64,000 bases of DNA from Sulfuriferula sp047300855. Its GTDB lineage: Bacteria; Pseudomonadota; Gammaproteobacteria; Burkholderiales; Sulfuriferulaceae. A model generated the notes under the pieces. That model was not told the DNA's origin and did no database searches. It saw nothing but the letters and a program-made list of their open reading frames with translations. The stretch is taken from the NCBI RefSeq assembly GCF_047300855.1, contig NZ_CP170197.1, forward strand, positions 2,046,001-2,110,000, in the 5' to 3' direction. Every line of letters begins with the position of its first letter. Within the stretch, counting starts at the first letter, position 1. Below are positions 8,559 through 16,967 of this stretch, one piece after another. Position numbers and translations under genes: made by a program.

Positions 8559-8676
8559 GTATGAAAATCCCGTATTAATCCAAATTTAATTTACCGTTAC
8601 CGGGATTCATGCTCCTGGCGCACACGCCCTGATCCAATTTCCGATACCGCCCTGCTTATTCGCATGGCTTACTTTT

Positions 8677-8704
8677 TTATCGACATCCGGGAGCGGGAAC
8701 TTGA
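8677..8704 (-). promoter_or_regulatory. Probable sigma-28 promoter for MCP2
   Basis: On the minus strand: TCAAGTT, 13 bases, GTCGATAA, about 118 bases before the MCP2 start. The -35 core is the same as in the strong cheY promoter. The spacer is one base longer than consensus and the -10 has one mismatch. The same elements with the same spacing occur before MCP5 (14950-14977) while the spacer bases differ, which supports function. Confidence 0.55.
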
Positions 8705-8770
8705 GGAGAAAACGGGAATATTGTGTGGACGTATGCAAACTGGGCGGCGCCCACCAAACCGATGCGCATC

Positions 8771-8808
8771 GTTCATTAATCCGCGTCGTGTCACGCAAAC
8801 TAATGAAC
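8771..8808 (-). promoter_or_regulatory. Conserved inter-receptor hairpin, copy A
   Basis: GTTCATTAAT (8771-8780) pairs with ACTAATGAAC (8799-8808) with one mismatch. An inner GCGT/ACGC stem (8783-8786 with 8793-8796) closes a six-base loop. It lies between the MCP3 stop and the MCP2 sigma-28 promoter. No T-run follows on the minus strand, so it is not a standard terminator. The rest of the 363-bp spacer (8559-8921) holds only the promoter above and no convincing gene. Confidence 0.55.
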
Positions 8809-8921
8809 CATAAGGGTGGGTCAGGGAAGTCTGAAAGCGGCGCAAAAAAATTCGGCGCCGCTTGATATGCCAACTCTTGTTGCGGGAATAGCCTGAGTTG
8901 GGCGTCGGTCAACTTACTTGC

Positions 8922-10637
8922 TCAAAACCCTTCCCAGTCTCCACCTCCGCCACCGGCAGCCAGTTTCTTGGGCCTTGCGCCCAGCTTGGTGGGCACTCCC
9001 TTCAGTGTTTGGCGTTCACTGTTGCGCGTGACTGCAATATCGTTGTTCGAACTTCTTATAGCCTGGCCACCCTCGCCCAGCTTGAAGATACTGACCACTT
9101 GCGCCAGTTTGCCGGCCTGATCCTGCAGCGATTCAGAGGCCGCCGCAGCCTCTTCCACCAGAGCAGCGTTTTGCTGGGTGACTTCGTCCATCTGGCCTAC
9201 GGCCTGATTGACCTGCTCAATGCCGGAGCTTTGTTCCTTGCTTGCATTGGCAATGCCGCTCATGATTTCCGTCACCAATTCCACCGAGGTGACAATATCG
9301 TCCATGGTCTCACCGGCTTCGTCCACCAGCTTGCTGCCCATATCCACTTTTTCCACAGAATCGCCAATCAATATCTTGATTTCCTTGGCGGCTCCGGCAG
9401 AACGTTGCGCAAGGTTCCGGACTTCTGCCGCCACCACTGCGAAACCGCGGCCTTGTTCACCCGCACGCGCAGCTTCCACAGCAGCGTTCAATGCCAATAT
9501 GTTGGTCTGGAAGGCAATGCCATCGATCACGCCGATGATGTCGGATATCTTGCGGGAACTGGCCTTGATGGAAGCCATGGTGTGAACCACTTGACCTACA
9601 ACATGACCGCCCTTGACTGCAAATTCGGATGTGGACATCACCAGCTGATTGGCATGGCGCGCATGTTCGGCATTCTGTTTGACAGTGCTGGTGAGTTCTT
9701 CCATCGACGATGCGGTTTCTTCCAGCGAGCTGGCCTGTTCTTCGGTGCGCGACGACAGGTCGAGGTTGCCGGCGGCGATCTGGCTGGTAGCGGTCGCGAT
9801 GGTGTCGGTGCCGCTGCGCACCTGACTGACGATCTTCGACAAACCGTCGTTCATCTCTTTGAGGGCTTGCAGCAGTTGACCCGTTTCATCCTTTGAAGTC
9901 ACTTCGATGCGGCTGGTCAAGTCGCCGCCCGCCACCGTTTGGGCAATCTTCACCGCCCGATTGATCGGATGGGTAATTGAACGCGTGATCAGCCACGCAA
10001 CTAATGCTCCTAGAAGCAGAGCAAAAGCTGTTAAACCCAACATTACCCTATGGATACTATTAAAGGATTGTTCGGCGTCTTTACGCGTTTGCTCATTCAG
10101 TTGTTTCTTAATATCCAATAACTTTTCAACCTCGGCCAGCCAATTTCTCGTGGCCGGCTCCGCTTGCGTCACAAGTAGAGTAAGCGCTTCCGTTTTTTTC
10201 CCCTGGGTTGCCAATGCAATAACCTGATCAATCAACGGAATTGCCGCTTCCTGCGAAGCCTCAATTTTAAACACCTGCGCCTTCTCAACCTCAGGAGTGC
10301 CCGACAACTCGTTGAACATCTTCTCCAGTTTGGCTTCAGCCTCTACAGATTGAGCACGCGCCACTTCGATTTTGCTGCGTTCCTTATCGAGATCGGTCGG
10401 ATCAGTAAGGAGCATCATGTTACGGATAGAACTCGATATGTCCCGCACTCGGCTGTTGACAGTATTTGCCAATGCCAATTCGCGGTTATTCACGTTGACA
10501 ATAGCATCCAGATTCCCCTGGATTTTATCCATCTCCGTGATGCTTTCATCTGCTATAAAAAACAAAAGCACCAGTATCAAGCCAAACCCTATAGCCAAAC
10601 GCGAACCGATTTTAAAATTTGCCAGTAACATTTTCAT
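8922..10637 (-). CDS. Methyl-accepting chemotaxis protein, 4-helix-bundle sensor (MCP3)
   Basis: Receptor of 571 aa from an ATG at 10637 with GAGGG seven bases upstream. TM1 (~10-28), periplasmic four-helix bundle (~30-185), TM2 (~190-212), HAMP, signalling domain, short tether, and C-terminus DWEGF. The last residues are a variant of the CheR-binding pentapeptide with Gly in place of the second Glu; the two aromatic anchors are kept. HAMP and signalling parts are closest to MCP1 (shared FKLGEGGQ tail), including long stretches of similar DNA. The periplasmic part is different, so the ligand probably differs. Confidence 0.95.
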   Translation of the reverse strand: MKMLLANFKIGSRLAIGFGLILVLLFFIADESITEMDKIQGNLDAIVNVNNRELALANTVNSRVRDISSSIRNMMLLTDPTDLDKERSKIEVARAQSVEAEAKLEKMFNELSGTPEVEKAQVFKIEASQEAAIPLIDQVIALATQGKKTEALTLLVTQAEPATRNWLAEVEKLLDIKKQLNEQTRKDAEQSFNSIHRVMLGLTAFALLLGALVAWLITRSITHPINRAVKIAQTVAGGDLTSRIEVTSKDETGQLLQALKEMNDGLSKIVSQVRSGTDTIATATSQIAAGNLDLSSRTEEQASSLEETASSMEELTSTVKQNAEHARHANQLVMSTSEFAVKGGHVVGQVVHTMASIKASSRKISDIIGVIDGIAFQTNILALNAAVEAARAGEQGRGFAVVAAEVRNLAQRSAGAAKEIKILIGDSVEKVDMGSKLVDEAGETMDDIVTSVELVTEIMSGIANASKEQSSGIEQVNQAVGQMDEVTQQNAALVEEAAAASESLQDQAGKLAQVVSIFKLGEGGQAIRSSNNDIAVTRNSERQTLKGVPTKLGARPKKLAAGGGGGDWEGF

Positions 10638-10865
10638 TTTAATACCCTCATTTTATTAATAGAAAATTCAGAATCAAACTTTCCAAAAGGGAGTATAAAA
10701 ATGCTGCTACCGTGATTCACCCTCCCCTTGGAAATCCAAAGACAAGCTTTCTATCGATACAAGCTTCCAGAAAAACTCTGCTTTTTTTCAAAACCTCGCC
10801 TTTTTCATGCAATCCGTAACAATCCAAAATATTAAATTTTTGCTTGATACTCAGCCATCCACACT

Positions 10866-10900
10866 CTGACCTGCCTGTATTCACGGACAGAACAGGTCAG
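10866..10900 (-). terminator. Hairpin downstream of MCP4
   Basis: CTGACCTG (10866-10873) pairs with CAGGTCAG (10893-10900), with an inner CTGT/ACAG stem. It lies ten bases past the MCP4 stop at 10910. There is no T-run, so it may be a factor-assisted terminator or an mRNA 3' stabiliser. The rest of the 272-bp gap to MCP3 is AT-rich and holds no gene. Confidence 0.4.
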
Positions 10901-10909
10901 CTTCGAGAT

Positions 10910-13018
10910 TCAGAACTCTTCCCAGTCCTCGCTACTCCCGCCCCCGGCAGCCAGTTTCTTCGGCTTGGCAGCTGCTCTGACCGGCGCGGCCTTGGGCTGG
11001 GGTTTAACCTGGTTGTGCAATACCGGGATATCCATCTGCTGGCTATGGGATGTCTGGCTTCCTGTACCCAGATTGAACACGCTCACCGCCTGCGCCAGTT
11101 TGGCCGCCTGGTCCTGCAGGCTCTCGGCTGCAGCCGCGGCTTGTTCCACTAACGCGGCGTTCTGCTGGGTGGCTTCGTCCATCTGGCCTACGGCCTGGTT
11201 GACTTGTTCGATGCCGGAGCTCTGTTCCTGGCTGGCCGCGGCGATCTCGCTCATGATGTCGGTGACGCGTTTGACCGAGTTGACGATTTCTTCCATGGTC
11301 TTGCCGGCTTCGTCTACCAGTTTGCCGCCTACGTCGACTTTGTCGACGGAGTCTTCGATCAATGATTTGATTTCTTTGGCGGCCCCGGCACTGCGTTGCG
11401 CCAGGTTGCGTACTTCGGCGGCCACCACGGCAAAGCCGCGTCCCTGTTCGCCGGCTCGCGCGGCTTCGACTGCTGCGTTCAGGGCCAGGATGTTGGTCTG
11501 GAAGGCGATGCCGTCGATCACGCTGATGATGTCGGCAATCTTGCGCGAGCTGTCTTTGATGGAGGTCATGGTGTCGACCACTTGGCCTACCACTTTGCCG
11601 CCCTTGACGGCGACATCGGAGGCAGAGACCACCAGCTGGTTGGCCTGACGGGCGTTCTCGGCGTTCTGTTTGACGGTGCTGGTGAGTTCTTCCATGGAGC
11701 TGGCGGTCTCTTCCAGCGAGCTGGCTTGCGATTCGGTGCGCGCCGACAGGTCGGCGTTGCCGGAGGCGATCTGGCGTGAGGCGACGGCAATGGTCTCGGT
11801 GCCGGTGCGGATCTCACCTACCGCTTTTGCCAGCCCTTGACTGATGCCGTTCATCGCATGCATCAGCTGCCCGATTTCATCCTTATTCTTGACTGTCACG
11901 CTTGCAGTTAAATCGCCGCTGGCAAGAAGCTCTGCTGCCTCTTTAGCCATGCCAAGTGGCGTGGTAACGACGCGACGCACGAAAAAGTACAACGCCACCG
12001 CAAAGCCGAGCAATGCGATGATGCCGAACATTACGGACAGATTACGCAACTGCACAACCTCTTTCGTAATCTCATCGGTAAAGGCGACGCCTGCAATGAG
12101 CCAGTTCCATTCCTTATTGGTCCGATACACAACAAATTCTTCACGCTGCGATGACGCGGAAACAAAGCGCAACGTTCCCTGCTGCGATTCCAGCATTTCC
12201 TGGACAGGCTCATGACCATGGATATCTTTGTTGCCAAGGATATTCTCTTCTTCACCGGGAGGAGATACCAGCAGCGAGCCTCGGCCATCACCTTGTTTCG
12301 CATCTAATACATAAAAATATCCGGTCTTACCAATTTTTAATGCTTTGATTTTTTGTTGCAGCGCCGCTACCTCGGTAGATATATTGACGCCTACATAAAG
12401 TACGCCGATAACTTTCTGCTCTGCGTCTTTGATTGGAATGTATTCGGTGACAAAAGGTTTGCCAAACAATATGGCCAGTCCACGATAAGTCTCTCCGGCC
12501 ATGAGCGTTGAATAACCCGGATGTTTTCGGTCGAGCATGGTACCGACTGCCCGTTGCCCATTATCCTTTTTTAACGACGTCGAGATACGGACAAAATCTT
12601 CATTTTTTTTGATGAAAATCGTAGCGGAAGCCCCCGTTTTCTTCAAAAATTCATCAACCGGGGCAAAATTCAGATTGAGCACGTTGGTTCCATCTTTCAA
12701 GGCAGCCGTTGTCGTGCCTGCTGCATCAATCTGTTGCGAATTATCGATGGAAAACTGCCCGGAAAAACTAGCGGCGAACATCTTGGAAAACTTTTCCACG
12801 CTACCTAGCTCTGCATGATTGAACATCTCAATCATGTTTTCCACGCCTTGGGCATCGTTTGATACAGAAGCAATCTCACGTTTTTCCAGAATCGTCGAAA
12901 CCGAGTACCCGATGAAGAAAATAAAAGCTGCAAATATGGCTGTTACCAGGGAAAACGTGAAAACGGTAATCTTTGTGCCAACATTGAAGTTTCGAAATGA
13001 TTCAAGGTATTTATTCAT
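10910..13018 (-). CDS. Methyl-accepting chemotaxis protein, large Cache sensor (MCP4)
   Basis: Receptor of 702 aa, the longest of the array. TM1 (~18-40) is followed by a periplasmic region of ~290 residues of the double Cache type (segments VLNLNFAPVDEFLKKTGAS, GVLYVGVNISTEV, GYFYVLDAKQGDGRGSL and EWNWLIAGVAF), then TM2 (~330-352), HAMP, signalling domain, tether, and pentapeptide DWEEF. Cache sensors bind small molecules such as organic acids or amino acids; the ligand here is unknown. The last ~200 codons are essentially the same DNA as in MCP2/5/7. Upstream of about 11519 silent differences appear, which marks a mosaic edge. Confidence 0.95.
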   Translation of the reverse strand: MNKYLESFRNFNVGTKITVFTFSLVTAIFAAFIFFIGYSVSTILEKREIASVSNDAQGVENMIEMFNHAELGSVEKFSKMFAASFSGQFSIDNSQQIDAAGTTTAALKDGTNVLNLNFAPVDEFLKKTGASATIFIKKNEDFVRISTSLKKDNGQRAVGTMLDRKHPGYSTLMAGETYRGLAILFGKPFVTEYIPIKDAEQKVIGVLYVGVNISTEVAALQQKIKALKIGKTGYFYVLDAKQGDGRGSLLVSPPGEEENILGNKDIHGHEPVQEMLESQQGTLRFVSASSQREEFVVYRTNKEWNWLIAGVAFTDEITKEVVQLRNLSVMFGIIALLGFAVALYFFVRRVVTTPLGMAKEAAELLASGDLTASVTVKNKDEIGQLMHAMNGISQGLAKAVGEIRTGTETIAVASRQIASGNADLSARTESQASSLEETASSMEELTSTVKQNAENARQANQLVVSASDVAVKGGKVVGQVVDTMTSIKDSSRKIADIISVIDGIAFQTNILALNAAVEAARAGEQGRGFAVVAAEVRNLAQRSAGAAKEIKSLIEDSVDKVDVGGKLVDEAGKTMEEIVNSVKRVTDIMSEIAAASQEQSSGIEQVNQAVGQMDEATQQNAALVEQAAAAAESLQDQAAKLAQAVSVFNLGTGSQTSHSQQMDIPVLHNQVKPQPKAAPVRAAAKPKKLAAGGGSSEDWEEF

Positions 13019-13142
13019 GGTACTAACCTGCTCCTAATTACTTGTTTATGCGATGTCCGCTAGGCGTTTATTGGTTGCTCCAACCACCACCGAACTAGAT
13101 TCCATTTTCAGCATTATTTATCAACAGAACGGCTTCAAAGGT

Positions 13143-14834
13143 CTAAAACTCCTCCCACTCCTGACTACCCCCACCACCCCCAGCAGCCAGTTTCTTCGGC
13201 TTGGCAGCCAATCTGGCCGGCGCAGCCTTGGGCTGGGGTTTAACCTGGTTGTGCAATACCGGGATATCCATCTGCTGGCTATGGGATGTCTGGCTTCCTG
13301 TACCCAGATTGAACACGCTCACCGCCTGCGCCAGTTTGGCCGCCTGGTCCTGCAGGCTCTCGGCTGCAGCCGCGGCTTGTTCCACTAACGCGGCGTTCTG
13401 CTGGGTGGCTTCGTCCATCTGGCCTACGGCCTGGTTGACTTGTTCGATGCCGGAGCTCTGTTCCTGGCTGGCCGCGGCGATCTCGCTCATGATGTCGGTG
13501 ACGCGTTTGACCGAGTTGACGATTTCTTCCATGGTCTTGCCGGCTTCGTCTACCAGTTTGCCGCCTACGTCGACTTTGTCGACGGAGTCTTCGATCAATG
13601 ATTTGATTTCTTTGGCGGCCCCGGCACTGCGTTGCGCCAGGTTGCGTACTTCGGCGGCCACCACGGCAAAGCCGCGTCCCTGTTCGCCGGCTCGCGCGGC
13701 TTCGACTGCTGCGTTCAGGGCCAGGATGTTGGTCTGGAAGGCGATGCCGTCGATGACGCTGATGATGTCGGCGATCTTGCGCGAGCTGTCTTTGATGGAG
13801 GTCATGGTGTCTACCACTTGCCCTACTACTTTGCCGCCCTTGACGGCAACATCTGAGGCAGAGACCACGAGCTGGTTGGCCTGGCGGGCGTTCTCGGCGT
13901 TCTGTTTGACGGTGCTGGTGAGTTCTTCCATGGAGCTGGCGGTCTCTTCCAGGGAGCTGGCCTGCGATTCGGTGCGCGCCGACAGGTCGGCGTTGCCGGA
14001 GGCGATCTGGCGTGAGGCAACGGCAATGGTCTCGGTGGACTGGCGGATATCGCCTATGGTCATGGTCAGGTTTTCGCGCATCGCATTCATGGTAAACAGC
14101 AGGCTGGTAGTGTCACCTCGTGCAAGGGCAATTTCGCGCGAAAAATCTCCAGCAGAGATGGCGTGCGCTACTTCGACTGCATAGACGGGTTCTCCCCCTA
14201 GCAGCTGCATGATGTGACGGATCAGCCAGAATGCGATTCCTGCGCCCACGAGCACGGCTACGAACATCAGCGCCAAGGTGATCATCAGCATACGATGACT
14301 GAAGGCAATCATCTCCGCATTGGTGTCTTTTACGGCGGCGTTTTTGACCTTGATGTAGTCTTGCAGGCGCTCCCGCATTTTGCGCCACACCGGAGTTTCT
14401 TCCTTACTGACTACCTCTATGGCCGCAGGCTGGTTCGTGGATGCTAGAGATATGATTTTTGCCTGAATCGGGATCTGCTGCTCGCGCAAGGCCGCCACTT
14501 CTTCCATGACTTTCCGATCCGATGGATCAAGTTGGTCCATCGCCAAAACTATTTGATTTGTTTTCTTGAACTCTTCGCTTGCTGAATCCAAATTCTTATA
14601 GGCAGCTTTGTTAGCTGGATCAATCACAATATTGCGCATCGCTTGACCCATTTGCAGCCCTTGGGCATACAAATTGGTTGCATCACGTGCAAGCGCAAGG
14701 TCATGTTCCAGGAAGCTCTCGAACCGGCTCTTGGTACTCTGCATCCCCGTCAACGCCACGCCAATCGCGATGCCGAAAACCAGGAACACCAGGCCCATGC
14801 TCAAAACGATCTTGGTTTTTAATTTCATATTCAT
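13143..14834 (-). CDS. Methyl-accepting chemotaxis protein, 4-helix-bundle sensor (MCP5)
   Basis: Receptor of 563 aa and closest paralogue of MCP2 over its full length. It has the same MNMKLKTKI start, TM1, helical periplasmic bundle, TM2, GGEPVYA HAMP and signalling domain, and ends in EWEEF. The sensor halves have drifted (for example IVMDPGNKPAF in MCP2 against IVIDPANKAAY here), whereas the signalling halves are almost base-identical. The spacer before it repeats the hairpin plus sigma-28 arrangement seen before MCP2. The whole unit (spacer + gene) therefore looks like an old duplication whose 3' half was homogenised more recently. Confidence 0.95.
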   Translation of the reverse strand: MNMKLKTKIVLSMGLVFLVFGIAIGVALTGMQSTKSRFESFLEHDLALARDATNLYAQGLQMGQAMRNIVIDPANKAAYKNLDSASEEFKKTNQIVLAMDQLDPSDRKVMEEVAALREQQIPIQAKIISLASTNQPAAIEVVSKEETPVWRKMRERLQDYIKVKNAAVKDTNAEMIAFSHRMLMITLALMFVAVLVGAGIAFWLIRHIMQLLGGEPVYAVEVAHAISAGDFSREIALARGDTTSLLFTMNAMRENLTMTIGDIRQSTETIAVASRQIASGNADLSARTESQASSLEETASSMEELTSTVKQNAENARQANQLVVSASDVAVKGGKVVGQVVDTMTSIKDSSRKIADIISVIDGIAFQTNILALNAAVEAARAGEQGRGFAVVAAEVRNLAQRSAGAAKEIKSLIEDSVDKVDVGGKLVDEAGKTMEEIVNSVKRVTDIMSEIAAASQEQSSGIEQVNQAVGQMDEATQQNAALVEQAAAAAESLQDQAAKLAQAVSVFNLGTGSQTSHSQQMDIPVLHNQVKPQPKAAPARLAAKPKKLAAGGGGGSQEWEEF

Positions 14835-14949
14835 GTTTGCAAATCCCTTCTATCCAAATTTATCTACGGTTATAGGGATTTTCGGCCTGGCATTTACAAC
14901 CAGACACCTTCTCCGATATCCACCTACTTATCCGGCAAGTCTTACTTTT

Positions 14950-14977
14950 TTATCGACACGCACGAGACGTAACTTGA
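14950..14977 (-). promoter_or_regulatory. Probable sigma-28 promoter for MCP5
   Basis: On the minus strand: TCAAGTT, 13 bases, GTCGATAA, about 116 bases before the MCP5 start. The boxes and spacing match those before MCP2 (8677-8704), while the spacer bases between them have changed. Confidence 0.55.
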
Positions 14978-15024
14978 GCGGAAAACGGGAATATAGTGCT
15001 GTCGTATTCAGGCTGTTGCGGATG

Positions 15025-15062
15025 GTTCATGAATCTGCGTCACATCACGCAAATTCATGAAC
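15025..15062 (-). promoter_or_regulatory. Conserved inter-receptor hairpin, copy B
   Basis: GTTCATGAAT (15025-15034) pairs perfectly with ATTCATGAAC (15053-15062). Inside, TGCGT (15036-15040) pairs with ACGCA (15047-15051) around a six-base loop. Each outer arm contains the palindrome TTCATGAA, so a pair of protein-binding sites is an alternative reading. Compared with copy A, one base pair changes from T-A to G-C with pairing kept. The 347-bp spacer 14835-15181 holds no other gene. Confidence 0.6.
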
Positions 15063-15172
15063 TGTCACGGTCAGATTGGTCTACAGGAAATAGCGCGATG
15101 GAAAACCTCAGCGCAATTTAATATCGCGTTACTTTTCGGGGAACGCCTCAGTGTGACGAACTCAGCAGGCGT

Positions 15173-15181
15173 TCAGAATTC
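15173..15181 (-). other. Orphaned last codons of MCP6 behind a premature stop
   Basis: Directly after the TAA stop of MCP6 the frame reads GAA TTC TGA (Glu-Phe-stop). Reading TAA as an original GAA restores the tail AWEEF and the stop found in MCP1. This is therefore the remnant of the CheR-tethering pentapeptide. Confidence 0.8.
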
Positions 15182-16888
15182 TTACCAAGCCTCACCGCCG
15201 GCAACAAGCTTCTTCCGCTTGGTAGCCACTTTAGTGAGTGCCACCCTGGACCTGCCCTGCGTCGGCCGAGACTTCGCTGTGTCGCGCAGGACAGGGATAG
15301 ATGCCGCCTGGGCACCCGATACCAGCTTGAAGGCGCCCACCAGCTGCGCGAGCTTCACTGCCTGGTCCTGCATGCTCTCCGCCGCTGCCGCTGCCTGCTC
15401 TACCAGCGCTGCGTTCTGCTGTGTCATTTCGTCCATTTGACCCACCGCCTGGTTGACCTGCTCGATGCCGGCGCTCTGTTGCTGGCTGGCTGTGGCGATT
15501 CCGCTCATGATGTCGGTCACCAGTTCCACCGAGGTGACTATGTCACCCATGGCTTCTCCAGCCTGATCCACCAGCTTGCTGCCGGCGTCGACTTTCTCCA
15601 CCGAGTCGCTGATCAGGGTCTTGATTTCCTTGGCGGCACCCGCCGAGCGCTGGGCCAGGTTTCTGACTTCGGCCGCCACCACGGCAAAGCCGCGCCCCTG
15701 CTCGCCGGCTCGCGCAGCTTCCACCGCAGCGTTCAGCGCCAGGATATTAGTCTGGAAGGCAATACCATCAATCACACCAATGATGTCGGCAATTTTGCGC
15801 GAACTGGCTTTGATGGAAGCCATGGTAGTAACGACCTGTTCCACCACGGCACCGCCTTGAACGGCAATGTCGGCTGTCGATACAACCAGCTGATTGGCAT
15901 GCCTGGCATGCTCGGCATTCTGCTTGACAGTGCTGGTGAGTTCTTCCATCGAGCTGGCGGTCTCTTCCAGACTGGATGCCTGCGATTCGGTACGCCCGGA
16001 CAGGTCGGCGTTGCCGGAGGCAATTTCACTGGCTCCCATGTTCACGTGATCGGTGGCTTCCTTGATCTGGCCGACCAGCAATTTGATATTGGTTTGCAGG
16101 ACACGTAGCGATTGTATGACCCGGGTCAGCTCATCGTTACCGCTGGCCTCGATTTTTCCTGTCAGATCGCCCGCGCTCATGCGATCGATGTCCTGCTTGG
16201 CGCGATTGAGGGGCGCAACAACGCTGCGATATATCATGAAGCCGAATAGCGCAGCCAGCGCCGTCCCCAACACCGTCGCCGTCATCGACCAATCCACAAA
16301 CTGTTGCTTGTCTCCCGCTGCCGCGAGCCTGGCGAAAATGCCATTCATCGCAAACAGCAACGCCAGCGAACCGTATGACAGCGCCAACTTCGCTTTGATG
16401 GAAAGGCGCTCCATCAGGTTGAAACGCTGGAACTGCGAATGCCTGATCGCATTGCCCTCGTGAATTTTAAGGCTCTTGTCCCCCGCCCTGATGGCACGAT
16501 ATGCACTCTCCGCCGCTTGAATCTGGTCTTTGCCCGGCTTGATGCGGATGGATGTGTAGCCAACAATCTTGTTGTTTTCAATCAGCGGCGCAGCATTGGC
16601 TTCGACCCAGTAATGATCGCCATTCTTGCAGCGGTTCTTCACCAGTCCGGTCCACGCCTTGCCGCTCTTGATCGTGCTCCATAAGTCCGCGAAAGCCTCT
16701 GCCGGCATGTCCGGGTGACGCACGATGTTTTGCGGCGCTCCCAACAAATCTTCTTCACTGAATCCGCTGATATTGACGAAATCCCGATTGACGTAGGTAA
16801 TGTTGCCCTGCAAGTCGGTTTTCGACACTACCGTTTCAGCGTCCTTCAAGACGTATTCAATATTGGTTACCGGCATATTGGATCGCAT
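15182..16888 (-). CDS. Aer-like PAS-domain chemoreceptor with truncated C-terminus (MCP6)
   Basis: Receptor of 568 aa; the start at 16888 (MRSNMPVTN) has GGAG eight bases upstream. An N-terminal cytoplasmic PAS domain (~5-120; TDLQGNITYVNRDFVNISGF, WTGLVKNRCKNGDHYWVEANA) of the Aer type is followed by an F-box-like linker, a two-pass membrane anchor (~165-220), HAMP, and the signalling domain. Aer senses redox state or oxygen through FAD; FAD binding is inferred from the PAS type only. The tail ends GGEAW: a TAA (15182-15184) replaces the first Glu codon of an AWEEF pentapeptide. Enteric Aer also lacks the pentapeptide, so the loss is compatible with function. Its signalling domain is a separate type from the other six. 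Confidence 0.93.
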   Translation of the reverse strand: MRSNMPVTNIEYVLKDAETVVSKTDLQGNITYVNRDFVNISGFSEEDLLGAPQNIVRHPDMPAEAFADLWSTIKSGKAWTGLVKNRCKNGDHYWVEANAAPLIENNKIVGYTSIRIKPGKDQIQAAESAYRAIRAGDKSLKIHEGNAIRHSQFQRFNLMERLSIKAKLALSYGSLALLFAMNGIFARLAAAGDKQQFVDWSMTATVLGTALAALFGFMIYRSVVAPLNRAKQDIDRMSAGDLTGKIEASGNDELTRVIQSLRVLQTNIKLLVGQIKEATDHVNMGASEIASGNADLSGRTESQASSLEETASSMEELTSTVKQNAEHARHANQLVVSTADIAVQGGAVVEQVVTTMASIKASSRKIADIIGVIDGIAFQTNILALNAAVEAARAGEQGRGFAVVAAEVRNLAQRSAGAAKEIKTLISDSVEKVDAGSKLVDQAGEAMGDIVTSVELVTDIMSGIATASQQQSAGIEQVNQAVGQMDEMTQQNAALVEQAAAAAESMQDQAVKLAQLVGAFKLVSGAQAASIPVLRDTAKSRPTQGRSRVALTKVATKRKKLVAGGEAW

Positions 16889-16967
16889 TTTCTTGTCTCC
16901 ACTTCCAAAGATCAATTATTGTTTTTGTATAAGCCTGCCTGCCGTTCACTAACGGGAATTGTTCGCG

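Noticed and set aside
8761..8770. Perfect 10-bp palindrome GATGCGCATC beside hairpin A
   Set aside because: It is absent from the matching position of copy B, so probably chance.
8607..8912. A 101-codon minus-strand frame in the spacer between MCP3 and MCP2
   Set aside because: It covers the conserved hairpin and sigma-28 promoter, has no family signature, no signal peptide and no good RBS. The homologous spacer before MCP5 does not keep the frame.
10751..10779. Sigma-28-like boxes before MCP3 (AGAGTTT and ATCGATAG on the minus strand)
   Set aside because: The spacer is too long (14) and the -35 box is poor; not strong enough to list as a promoter.
15182..15184. Programmed stop read-through or recoding as the sole explanation of the MCP6 tail
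   Set aside because: TAA is the least leaky stop and no recoding structure was seen. Simple nonsense mutation is the more economical reading, so read-through is kept only as an alternative in the finding.
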